Shown here one piece after another: positions 10,301 through 17,161 of a stretch of 64,000 bases of DNA. Position 1 is the first letter of the stretch, and each line of letters opens with the position of its first letter. Position numbers and translations under genes: made by a program. The notes under the pieces are model-generated. The model was not told the DNA's origin, did not search any database, and saw only the letters and a list, made by a program, of their open reading frames with translations. Source of the stretch: Paenibacillus tengchongensis (GTDB lineage Bacteria; Bacillota; Bacilli; Paenibacillales; Paenibacillaceae); assembly GCF_008973665.1 (NCBI RefSeq), contig NZ_WACP01000003.1:1-64000 (forward strand), written 5' to 3'.

Positions 10301-10757
10301 GAACGCCGAGCTGCGGCAGAGCAACGCCTATTTCAGCAGCTCGGACGGCAAGTTCGCCACGCGGTACGAGGCGGACCGCCGCTTCGGCGAGCTGCGCGAA
10401 GGCAAGGTTCCGGTCAAGGGCGGCTGGAGAATCTATTCCAGTGGTCCCGGAATCTATATGAACCAGCTGATTTCCAATGTGCTGGGCATCCGCGAAGACA
10501 GCGGCGATCTCGTCATTGATCCGGTGCTGCCGGCGGAAATGGACGGCACGGTATTCCGGTTCGAATACGGCGGCCTGCCGGTGAAATTTATCTATCACTG
10601 CGGCGGCGAACATCTCCAAAGCGTGAAGGTGAATGGAGCTGAAGCAGAGGCAGAGCGGCTGGTCAATCCGTACCGGATAGGCGGCCTGCGGATCAAACGC
10701 GCGGAAATTGACCGTCTGCGCACGGAAGAGCCTTTGACGATTGACATTTATATGTAA
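7383..10757 (+). CDS. GH94 1,2-beta-oligoglucan phosphorylase
   Basis: This very large (1124-residue) GH94 protein matches the length and architecture of 1,2-beta-oligoglucan phosphorylases (Lin1839-type), which split sophoro-oligosaccharides with phosphate to give glucose-1-phosphate. GH94 cellobiose phosphorylases are much shorter, around 800 residues. The (alpha/alpha)6 catalytic part lies in the second half, with WGTRDVCQGP and the DGDWDDTLQPAN motif around residues 769-780 that contains the general acid. ATG 7383 is preferred to ATG 7344 because AAGGAAG lies 8 bases before it. There is no signal peptide. Together with the GH3 enzyme it would turn imported beta-1,2-glucans into glucose-1-phosphate and glucose. 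No endo-beta-1,2-glucanase is present in this window. Confidence 0.82.
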   Translation: MTTVSGTKLSLQQGGTAFTFLPGGDLYQAVSGQMMINQLLSSAVDGAAGNIYLRVHTPEGIHPFPLLGVKSGSRFGRAGDALVWEGAIAAAAVPGLKEAVHYKVVFTLTEHDVWFWDVTIAGSGARVDLVYAQDVGIAAPGAVTSNEAYLSQYIDHTVFGSGETGYTVCSRQNQPQGGKFPYLQQGLLGGAVSYSTDGFQFFGLSYKETDKPEALYRERLAAEIYQYEFAYVALQSPVTELGGEVSFTFYGLLREDHPAAVTELEFADLVRTAREQAVNSAAAPTAADWQAPVTRSRKLGEPLETLPLTEEELTELFPVKRQEEREEGKLLSFFTDTYEHVVLKEKELRVERPHGHILMSGDNARLNPEVMTTTSYMYGIFNSQVVVGNTNFNKMISNSRNALNVFKTSGQRIYVEKDGLYRLLTMPSLFEIGLNYARWYYKTADDTLIITNYTRCDAPEIKLEVRSAGGFAYRFLVSQQITMNVAEYELPYRLTQESGALVFRADGGISSGVYPELAYRLLPEGADYRTGDETLLSEGAAPGSAALTVLELEASSAWSITFQGLLDGKPRPAGEASFEQETARYREFLSGVMNGFKLTRTGGDEAELFKVNALAWWYTHNMLVHYSVPHGLEQYGGAAWGTRDVCQGPVEYFLATHKYDQVREILLTVFAHQYEEDGSWPQWFMFDQYASIQQEESHGDIIVWPLKVLGDYLRATRDYGILDEKVPYTRKHGFQFTEETATVREHARKELEYIRTHFLHGTFLSSYGDGDWDDTLQPANSQLKQYMVSSWTVALTYQAVLGLARVLEESEASWSEELNGMAEGIRSDFNRYLLGTDVIPGFMYFEDPAQPRLMLHPEDEETGIKYRLLPMTRSMIAELLTPEQMEEHYRLIQEQFLCPDGVRLMNHPAQYAGGVSMHFKRAEQAANFGREIGLQYVHAHIRFVEAMAKTGKRDQVWKGLLTINPVGIRDAVPNAELRQSNAYFSSSDGKFATRYEADRRFGELREGKVPVKGGWRIYSSGPGIYMNQLISNVLGIREDSGDLVIDPVLPAEMDGTVFRFEYGGLPVKFIYHCGGEHLQSVKVNGAEAEAERLVNPYRIGGLRIKRAEIDRLRTEEPLTIDIYM

Positions 10758-10776
10758 GTATAATGGACAGACTAAA

Positions 10777-10817
10777 AACGGACTCGGGTACCGCCTCAGG
10801 CGGGAACCGGGTCCGTT
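10777..10817. terminator. Hairpin terminator between GH94 and tetR-type genes
   Basis: Arms starting AACGGAC at 10777 and ending GTCCGTT at 10817 form a long stem. The T-run is on the minus-strand side, so it serves the TetR gene best, but its position between convergent genes suggests both use it. Confidence 0.65.
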
Positions 10818-10837
10818 GCTGTTTCTGCAGGAAATGG

Positions 10838-11440
10838 TTAAGTTCTGCGCTTAAAAACAATATGATCAATCGGCGTATTCACCAGCAGGGTGAGCTGACC
10901 GGCCATAAAGTCCGCCGAATATTTAAACCGGCTTTCCGCCCAGTACATAATGACGCCGACCGTGGCGGAGGTCTGATAGCTCAGAATAATCTCGTAGTCC
11001 AGCTGCGGCGCCCCCGGCTTCATCTCGATATGCATGTCCTCCTGCATCGAGTGGCGGAAGGTCTGCAGCAGATCGGCCCTCAGTTTCTCGCGGCTGACCG
11101 ACAGCAGCGCCAGGAAAACGTCCTTGTGCGTCTCAATATGCCGGAATAATTCGTGTATCGACGGTGCAATCATTGCCGCATCGACCTGCTGCAGTCCCGA
11201 GTAGGGCTGTACCAGCGCTTCCGATATATGCAGCAGAAAGTCATCGTGAATTTCACGCAGCAAGTCCTCTTTATCGATAAAATGCTTGTAAAACGTCCCC
11301 CGGTTATAATCCGCACGCTCTGCGATGTCGAGTATGGTCACTGCGTCGTAATCTTTTTCCAGAATCAGTTCAATAAAAGCGGTCTTCAAGGCCAGCCTGG
11401 TTCTGCGCGTTCTGCGGTTTGTCTGTTCTTCCGGCATCAT
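10838..11440 (-). CDS. TetR/AcrR-family regulator
   Basis: A TetR-family protein of about 200 residues. The N-terminal helix-turn-helix is clear (TRLALKTAFIELILEKDYDAVTILDIAERADYNRGTFYKHF), followed by a helical ligand domain. I chose the ATG at 11440 because a run of G residues lies about 9 bases upstream. ATG at 11446 and an upstream frame opening at 11494 are alternatives. It diverges from the short-chain dehydrogenase gene at 11745, a common arrangement for a repressor and its target. The ligand is unknown. Confidence 0.8.
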   Translation of the reverse strand: MMPEEQTNRRTRRTRLALKTAFIELILEKDYDAVTILDIAERADYNRGTFYKHFIDKEDLLREIHDDFLLHISEALVQPYSGLQQVDAAMIAPSIHELFRHIETHKDVFLALLSVSREKLRADLLQTFRHSMQEDMHIEMKPGAPQLDYEIILSYQTSATVGVIMYWAESRFKYSADFMAGQLTLLVNTPIDHIVFKRRT

Positions 11441-11744
11441 TGCCATCTGCCCCCATGTCCACAATCTAATATAAGTATAACCATGAACCGCCATAAAGAA
11501 ATAAAGGATTTCTATTGTCTGTGATATATGTTACTGCATAATAAAATCAACATTTAAGTATTGAGTGTGCAAAATGAGCACAACCTGAACACATTGGGCT
11601 CCGGTCTGTCGGTTAAGCAACATTAGCTGCAAACCTGATTATTGTCACGACAAGTATAGAGGTGTAAGCTAGTTTATGTAAAGGCACTATACGATAGTAA
11701 GTTACATTTAAGCACCTACTATACAAACGAAGGATGGGATAATC

Positions 11745-12512
11745 ATGAGTCAAACACAAGTCAAAACTGCTGTAATCACAGGCGCTGCCGGAGGCATCGG
11801 CAAGGAGCTGGCCCGCCGCCTGGCCGCACGTAAACTGAATCTCGTATTGGTCGATTTGAAGGAGGACGCCATCAAGCAGGTGATGGCTGAGCTTGGACTG
11901 GACGAGTCCCATGCGCTGGCGGTTGCAGCCGATGTTTCGAAGGAAGAAGATGTACAGAATTATGTAAATAAAGCAGTGGAACGATTCGGCACAATCGATT
12001 ACTTTGCCAATAATGCAGGTATCGAAGGCCCATCCGCACCCATTGACGAAATGGCGGTCAAAGCGCTGGATCAGGTCTACAATGTCAATGTACGAGGCGT
12101 GTTTCTCGGTCTGCACTATGTGATCCCGGTGATGAAAGCCCAGAAATCCGGCGCGATTCTCAACACTTCCTCGCTGGCCGGACTGATGGGTGCACCCGGC
12201 ATGTCCCCTTACATCATGTCCAAGCATGCGGTTATCGGCTTGACCCGCGTGGCGGCCAACGAGCTTGCGCCGTTGGGCATCCGCGTCAACGCCGTTCTTC
12301 CCGGCACGATCAACACGCAGATGATGCGCAAGATCGAGAACAATTTCGGCAATGCCGCAGAGTATAAGAAAGTGAACGAAGCGGCGACCCCGATGGGCCG
12401 TTACGGTGAGCCGGAAGAGGTGGCTGCGGTCATGAACTTCCTGCTTTCCGAGGAAGCATCGTTTGTGACGGCTTCCCTGTACACCGTGGACGGCGGTATG
12501 GTCGGACAATAA
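11745..12512 (+). CDS. Short-chain dehydrogenase/reductase (SDR)
   Basis: A 255-residue classical SDR oxidoreductase. The nucleotide-binding TGAAGGIG motif is at residues 12-19, NNAG at 89-92, and the catalytic Ser143-Tyr156-Lys160 triad is intact. Asp37 at the end of the second strand suggests NAD(H) rather than NADP(H). The protein ends with the family's usual VDGG motif. The substrate cannot be told from sequence. The divergent TetR gene is the likely regulator, acting in the 300-base region between them. Confidence 0.85.
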   Translation: MSQTQVKTAVITGAAGGIGKELARRLAARKLNLVLVDLKEDAIKQVMAELGLDESHALAVAADVSKEEDVQNYVNKAVERFGTIDYFANNAGIEGPSAPIDEMAVKALDQVYNVNVRGVFLGLHYVIPVMKAQKSGAILNTSSLAGLMGAPGMSPYIMSKHAVIGLTRVAANELAPLGIRVNAVLPGTINTQMMRKIENNFGNAAEYKKVNEAATPMGRYGEPEEVAAVMNFLLSEEASFVTASLYTVDGGMVGQ

Positions 12513-12535
12513 ACAACCGCACAGGGGAGATAAGA

Positions 12536-12577
12536 GGGGCCGGGGCTGCACTTATGCAGCCCCGGCCCCTTATTTTG
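12536..12577. terminator. Strong rho-independent terminator
   Basis: A perfect 14-base-pair GC-rich stem (12537-12550 with 12557-12570), a 6-base loop and TTATTTTGTTTT on the plus side end the SDR transcript. It lies 3 bases from the trpS stop codon, so trpS probably uses the same stem in reverse. Confidence 0.85.
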
Positions 12578-12580
12578 TTT

Positions 12581-13573
12581 TCAGCCAAATAGATTCAAGC
12601 TCATTGCTTCCCGCACCTCCAGCATTGTCTCCCGGGCGAGGGAGCGGGTGCGCTGCGTACCGTCCATAACAATGTCATTTACCAGCTGCTGACGCTCTGT
12701 ATAGTAGGCCCGGCGCTCGCGCATCGGTGATATTAACTGCTCCAGTGCGGCGGTAATGCGCTCCTTGCAAGCAGTGCAGCTGATGGTCCCGCGTTCACAG
12801 CCTTCGCGGATTTCCGGCGCTTCAGCGGAGATGAAGGCCTGGTGATAAGCATAGATGGGGCAGATCTCCGGATGGCCGGGATCATGCTTGCGGATGCGGG
12901 CGGGATCGGTCTTTGCCTTTCTAATCTTGAAGACGATTTCTTCCGCGCTGGCATCCAGCGTGATCGTATTGCCCAGGCTCTTGCTCATTTTAGCGCTGCC
13001 GTCGGTGCCGATGAGCCGCGGCGTTTCGCTGACCAGCGCTTTGGGCTCGACCAGCACCGGCCGGTACAGCTCGTTGAAGCGGCGGACGATTTTACGGGCC
13101 AACTCCAAATGAGGCAGCTGGTCCTCGCCGACAGGCACCAGCGTAGCCTTGCAGAAGGCAATGTCGGCCGCCTGGCTTACCGGATAACCGAGGAAGCCGT
13201 AGTACAGCTCATCCAGGCTGCTGTTTTTGGACTCCGCTTTGACGGTCGGGTTGTGGCGCAGCATATTGACCGTGACAAACATCGAGAAATACATCGTCAA
13301 TTCGGCGATCTCCGGAATTAGGGACTGCACATAGATCGTTGTTTTTTCCGGTTTGAGGCCTGCGGCCAAATAATCAAGCACAATGTCACGCGCATGATCC
13401 CGGATGACTTCCGGACGGTCAAAATGGGTGGTCAGCGCCTGCACGTCGGCCAGAAAGACAAAGGATTCATACTGCTCCTGCAGCGCTACGCGGTTCTTCA
13501 GACTTCCGGCGTAATGGCCAAGGTGGAGTTTGCCGGTCACCCGGTCTCCTGTTAATACACGTTCTTGCATCAT
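12581..13573 (-). CDS. trpS: Tryptophanyl-tRNA synthetase
   Basis: A class I aminoacyl-tRNA synthetase of 330 residues that charges tRNA-Trp. The HIGH-type motif is HLGH at residues 17-20, and KMSKS is at 195-199. AGGAGG lies 7 bases before the first of two adjacent ATG codons. The gene is transcribed from a promoter 440 bases upstream, through a T-box leader with a UGG specifier, so it should be induced when tRNA-Trp is uncharged. It is a single-gene transcript. Confidence 0.95.
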   Translation of the reverse strand: MMQERVLTGDRVTGKLHLGHYAGSLKNRVALQEQYESFVFLADVQALTTHFDRPEVIRDHARDIVLDYLAAGLKPEKTTIYVQSLIPEIAELTMYFSMFVTVNMLRHNPTVKAESKNSSLDELYYGFLGYPVSQAADIAFCKATLVPVGEDQLPHLELARKIVRRFNELYRPVLVEPKALVSETPRLIGTDGSAKMSKSLGNTITLDASAEEIVFKIRKAKTDPARIRKHDPGHPEICPIYAYHQAFISAEAPEIREGCERGTISCTACKERITAALEQLISPMRERRAYYTERQQLVNDIVMDGTQRTRSLARETMLEVREAMSLNLFG

Positions 13574-13686
13574 AGAAATTCCTCCTAGAAAATAATGGTT
13601 GATAAATGTGGTTCAGTTCCGAATCATTCTGCATTGAACAGAAGCGCCACCAGCCATCCTCCACGGCCATCACCCCCTTTCAGGCA

Positions 13687-14000
13687 ATAAAAAAAACTCC
13701 GTCCCCTTAAGGACGAAGTTAACTTCGCTGTGCCACCTTAAACAACCGTACAGCCCGGATAAACGGGATGCAGCGGCCTGTGCTGTAACGGTGCGGAGAA
13801 CCATGAGCTTCCGGTCTCGATACCGCTCCCGTGATAACGGCGGGAAGCCCGGCATTCTCCTACTGCAGCCTATCCGGCGGTTCGGAGAAGCAACTCCAAA
13901 GTCCATTCACGCAAATGCCGGACACCGGTTCACACCAACCACCGGCTCTCTGCAAGTCCCGCCGCATTCGGCTACTTACTCTTTGTCAACGTTGTTCCAA
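13687..14000 (-). promoter_or_regulatory. Tryptophan T-box leader of trpS
   Basis: Read on the minus strand, the T-box sequence AAGGTGGCACAGCG is at 13739-13726. It is followed by the leader terminator (stem 13720-13690) and a run of eight T residues. Upstream, an AGTA stem I element lies near 13980, and a likely specifier TGG is at 13905-13903 in the context GAATGGAC, which fits tryptophan. The layout (stem I, T-box, terminator, trpS) is that of tRNA-sensing transcription antitermination. Confidence 0.9.
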
Positions 14001-14011
14001 ATATAGGGTTT

Positions 14012-14040
14012 ATATTACTGCAATCTGCAATAAAATTCAA
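14012..14040 (-). promoter_or_regulatory. Promoter of the trpS T-box transcript
   Basis: On the minus strand TTGAAT (14040-14035) and TAATAT (14017-14012) are separated by exactly 17 bases, just before the T-box leader begins. Confidence 0.65.
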
Positions 14041-14201
14041 CCACATAGATTTTATAGACGGCGTTTCAAGGAAAAGGTTGTATTTTTTACGAAAAAATTT
14101 ATTATCAATCCTGTTAATTAAAAAGAAGGATTATCCAGAATTCTGTCGAATTTAATAAATACATAGATAATAAATACCAATATATGTTTGTTTTCTGAAG
14201 C

Positions 14202-14300
14202 GCCAGCTGATGAACAAAGGCAACTCCGCCGAAAGGCGGAAGACGCAAAGCCACCGGTCTAACCCGCAAGGATCTGCAGCGGTATGACAGCGGGGTTACT
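14202..14300 (+). promoter_or_regulatory. c-di-GMP-I (GEMM-I) riboswitch aptamer
   Basis: The conserved GEMM-I blocks are present in order: AAAGGCAA (14217-14224), a stem capped by a GAAA tetraloop (14231-14234), GACGCAAAGCC (14242-14252), CCGGTCTAA, and a third stem closing with GCGGGGTT near 14290-14297. The element senses cyclic di-GMP. A T-rich run follows at 14312-14320 and may be part of the expression platform. The first downstream genes on this strand are the STAS-like gene at 14510 and the KAS III-like gene at 14917. I cannot tell ON from OFF by eye, and the guanine that separates c-di-GMP from cGAMP binding was not assigned. Confidence 0.85.
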
Positions 14301-14509
14301 CATGTAGTTTGGTTTTTTGTTGTCTAAATACAACAGAGGAGAATTGCAACTATGCTGGATTACGTTATCTGTCCGCTCAGGCGGAGCGTTCGGCCTATTT
14401 CCGGGACGTAGCTTATCGGCAGTATGCGGCTGAAGAAGCCGTGCTGTGTCTTTTCCTGAAAACACCTTTGAATGATTCTGAAAAATATTGAACAGGAGTG
14501 TAATATCCC
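14301..14509 (+). other. Riboswitch leader with a possible short ORF
   Basis: The stretch between aptamer and STAS-like gene contains AGAGGAG followed by an ATG at 14352 that opens 19 codons ending at 14411. It may be a leader peptide or chance. A longer TTG-initiated frame (14309-14491) overlaps it and has no ribosome site. Confidence 0.3.
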
Positions 14510-14869
14510 ATGATCGCAGAAACGAAAATGTATCCCGAACATAATACCATTTTTATCAGCTTGCACGGTTTCGCCGACCTGGCGGAAACCATCAAAGAAG
14601 TGGATATTTTTGAAGCTTCGCTTCCGACCTTGCCGATTAAGGATATGTCGCTGATTATCGACTGCACCGATATGGCGGCCTTCAAGCCGGATATTCTGCC
14701 GGTGCTGGAGCGCTGCTATGTCATGTATAACGGCTTCAAGCATTGCGTGCTTGTAAATCCGGTCAAGGTTGTGGCCAAATCACAGCTGCAGCGGGTAGGA
14801 CCTAAAGCGGAATTCCAGGGGCATTTTGTAGATACAGTGGACGAAGCCTGGGCTATCGTCAAAGGATAA
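14510..14869 (+). CDS. SpoIIAA/STAS-like small protein
   Basis: A 119-residue soluble protein with the strand-helix order of SpoIIAA/STAS-like folds: strand NTIFISLHGF, strand SLIIDCTDM, a central helix, strand KHCVLVNP, and a C-terminal helix VDTVDEAWAIVK. There is no D-S-S/T-G phosphorylation motif, so it is not a classical anti-anti-sigma factor. AGGAG lies 11 bases before the ATG. It sits between a c-di-GMP riboswitch and a KAS III-like gene 47 bases downstream, probably in one transcript. A protein of similar length and pattern is encoded at 25109. Function unknown. Confidence 0.6.
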   Translation: MIAETKMYPEHNTIFISLHGFADLAETIKEVDIFEASLPTLPIKDMSLIIDCTDMAAFKPDILPVLERCYVMYNGFKHCVLVNPVKVVAKSQLQRVGPKAEFQGHFVDTVDEAWAIVKG

Positions 14870-14916
14870 AGTTCGAGTGCATATGAACATACCATGCAGA
14901 TAAAGGGTGGTCTTTA

Positions 14917-15915
14917 ATGGCGAATGTAAAAATAATCGGCACTGAAGTGTACCATCCGGCGCTTGCGGTCAGCAATGAGGAGCTGGCAGAGCTGGCTGGT
15001 GAGAATGCCGGCAAGCTGATCGGAATTTGGGAGTTTTTTGGCCGCAAGAACCGGTACTATGCCAATGATTACGAAGAAAGCACGCTCTATATGGCCATTC
15101 AGGCCGCCAAAGCCCTCCTGGCCGGCTGCGGACTGCAGGGCAGCGATCTCGATATGATCGTCTTCTCCTCAGGGACCCACGACTTCTCTGCGCCGACGGA
15201 TGCGGCTCTGCTGCACCAGGCGATTGAGGGCAAGGACAGCTGCATTGTCTATGACAGCAACGCGAATTGCGTAGGCATGGTGGTTGCCGCCGATCAGGCC
15301 GCCCGTTCGATGATGACGAACCCGCGCGTGAAATACACGCTGGTGGTCGGCTCCGAGCAGATTGCCCGGTTCTATAAAGAGAGCGACCTGGCATCCAAGG
15401 GTCTGTGCGGGGACGCCGCGTGTGCGGTATTGCTGGAGCGCGTGGAGGAGGAAGGTACAGGATTCATTGATTCCTTGTATTATACCAATACGCAGAAAGC
15501 GGAAGATATGCTGTATCCGGCAGGCGGAATGACCCGGATGTTCGATACGGACATTCCAATGGAAGACAAGAGAATCTATCTCCATCCCGAGTATAATGTC
15601 AACGTCGCTTTCCCGACGGCGGTGTCCAATATTGAACAGCTTCTGCAGGAGCAAGGTCTTGTGAAGCAGGATGTGAAGCATTATATCCTGAGCCAGCTCA
15701 ACCTGAGTGTGATCAAGGATATCGCGGCACAGCTGGGAGAGGATATGACTAAGTTTCCTTATATCGGCGATATTTACGGATATACAGGCACGAGCAGTCC
15801 GTTCATTACGCTTCATCATGCCATGAAGGACGGCACCCTGGTTCCGGGCGACCGCTTCTTCCTGTGGTCGGTAGGTGCAGGGATTACTTCCTGTGCAACA
15901 CTGTGGCGGCTTTAA
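14917..15915 (+). CDS. 3-oxoacyl-ACP synthase III-like protein with altered active site
   Basis: A 332-residue protein of the FabH/KAS III fold. The nucleophile position is kept (Cys118 in NANCVGM, aligning with AACSGF of FabH). The FabH histidine of HQAN aligns with Ser259 (LSQLN), and the FabH asparagine of ANTS aligns with Tyr289 (GYTG). Two of the three catalytic residues are therefore missing, while the window's own FabH (61187) has all three. Decarboxylative condensation is unlikely; acyl transfer, thioester hydrolysis or a non-enzymatic role are possible. His255, four residues before Ser259, might compensate. It follows the STAS-like gene behind the c-di-GMP riboswitch. AAGGGTGG precedes the ATG. 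Confidence 0.8.
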   Translation: MANVKIIGTEVYHPALAVSNEELAELAGENAGKLIGIWEFFGRKNRYYANDYEESTLYMAIQAAKALLAGCGLQGSDLDMIVFSSGTHDFSAPTDAALLHQAIEGKDSCIVYDSNANCVGMVVAADQAARSMMTNPRVKYTLVVGSEQIARFYKESDLASKGLCGDAACAVLLERVEEEGTGFIDSLYYTNTQKAEDMLYPAGGMTRMFDTDIPMEDKRIYLHPEYNVNVAFPTAVSNIEQLLQEQGLVKQDVKHYILSQLNLSVIKDIAAQLGEDMTKFPYIGDIYGYTGTSSPFITLHHAMKDGTLVPGDRFFLWSVGAGITSCATLWRL

Positions 15916-15948
15916 CCGCCGGATGGTTATAGATTTTCACGTTTATTA

Positions 15949-15978
15949 AACAAGCCTGCGCATTTGCGCAGGCTTGTT
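15949..15978. terminator. Terminator hairpin after the KAS III-like gene
   Basis: The arms AACAAGCCTGCG and CGCAGGCTTGTT pair perfectly around a short loop. It lies between the convergent KAS III-like gene and the membrane protein gene at 16046. The T-run is weak on both sides. Confidence 0.65.
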
Positions 15979-16045
15979 AGCGTTCAAACATACTATGTTT
16001 CAGGCTGTCTGCCTGTGCCGGCAAAGCTAGCCTTGGCCGCCGGGA

Positions 16046-16708
16046 TTAATGTGAACTCTGCCGCTGCTGCGCACGGATTGCCAGCCACAGGGAAGCAATC
16101 AGGATCAGTTCAAGCACATTGGTGGCCGCCGAGCTTTCCAGCGGTACCGGTATCGCGCTGCCGGCCAGCATGATGAGCGTACCCCAGAAGAGCAGGGAAG
16201 TGACCTTCCGCTTCCAAAGCACAACACCGGCTGTAAAAAGCGGGATCATGATTAGAATGACCAACAACGAAGGCCCGGAAGTCTCCTCGGCAGGCACATA
16301 GCGCAGTGCACCGTATTCAAGCACCGGCCGAAGCTGAAGGGAGAAGGTATGCGTCGCCAGTTCCATGATGATGAGACCGGCCGTGAACAGCCAGGCTGCC
16401 CCCCGTGCCGCTGTGGTCGCGGCCCAGGGACTGCCCGTACGCCGGATCAAATCATAGCTGACCAGGACGAGCAGCGGCGTACAGAAGGCGTGCAGCCAAT
16501 ACCGCGCCAGGTTCAATGACTCCAGCAGGTCCCCTTCCCCGATGGTTGTTCCCGCAGCCATAACCCCGTTATCCCAGACCAGCGCCGCGGTTACGGCAAG
16601 CAGGCTATAGCAGGCCGACCGTATCGAATCCCCGAGGAATAAAGTTAGTCCGTACATCAGCAGCCCCAGATACAATAACGTGATTATGAAATATATCCAT
16701 GTGTCCAT
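16046..16708 (-). CDS. Integral membrane protein of unknown function
   Basis: A 220-residue hydrophobic protein with about six or seven predicted transmembrane segments, starting directly at the N-terminus (WIYFIITLLYLGLLMYGLTLFL). A short polar loop EGDLLESLN lies around residue 58, and the C-terminus is charged. GAGAGGAG precedes the ATG. I recognise no family and its neighbours give no hint. Confidence 0.65.
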   Translation of the reverse strand: MDTWIYFIITLLYLGLLMYGLTLFLGDSIRSACYSLLAVTAALVWDNGVMAAGTTIGEGDLLESLNLARYWLHAFCTPLLVLVSYDLIRRTGSPWAATTAARGAAWLFTAGLIIMELATHTFSLQLRPVLEYGALRYVPAEETSGPSLLVILIMIPLFTAGVVLWKRKVTSLLFWGTLIMLAGSAIPVPLESSAATNVLELILIASLWLAIRAQQRQSSH

Positions 16709-17073
16709 GTGTGGTGTCTCCTCTCGTTGTCAAGGTCCCAGGCCGCGTTCGCAGGCTGCCCGGCATGGCCGGATTTCACTTGTCATTTAAGTACCCGCAT
16801 TCATACGGCGCTACACAAATTCAATCCGCGATCCCTATGGCGATGACCGGGCGGTGAGAGCCAGCATGACGAGTACCGGCTTTCTAACTAATTGACAAAA
16901 TAATGATCTGGACATAAGTGTTCCTTCCTCTCCTTTCAGATTCATTACCTCAAATGGGGCTGCGGGCAATCACCATAACCATAATCGTTATCGTTGCCAC
17001 GGCAGGGAAGGGATTGTGGCCCGGTCCGGCGAACGTTTATGTCAATGTTAGCTAATTCGGAAGGAGTAGGTAT
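16709..17073. other. Intergenic stretch, possible promoter
   Basis: No gene is visible. TTGACA at 16892-16897 is followed after 17 bases by the weak -10 TAAGTG (16915-16920), which could drive the short ORF at 17074 and the hydrolase after it. Confidence 0.35.
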
Positions 17074-17136
17074 ATGATGCTGGAACGTTCGATGGAGAAC
17101 ATCATGGAAGCTGCTGTGAAAGGGGGTGAGGCTTAA
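17074..17136 (+). CDS. Possible 20-residue peptide upstream of hydrolase
   Basis: GGAAGGAG lies about 8 bases before two adjacent ATG codons. The frame runs 20 codons (MMLERSMENI to KGGEA) to a TAA at 17134-17136, about 25 bases before the hydrolase start. The strong ribosome site is the main support. It may be a leader peptide that couples translation to the hydrolase, or chance. It has no signal peptide or recognisable motif. Confidence 0.35.
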   Translation: MMLERSMENIMEAAVKGGEA

Positions 17137-17161
17137 CCAAAACAACAAAGGGGAAATGAAA

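Noticed and set aside
14309-14491. 60-codon TTG-initiated frame in the riboswitch leader
   Set aside because: No ribosome site, and it begins in the T-rich run of the expression platform.
16892-17040. Fur-like ATAATCGTTATCG sequence near 16980-16995
   Set aside because: It matches only part of the Fur inverted repeat and no iron-related gene follows.
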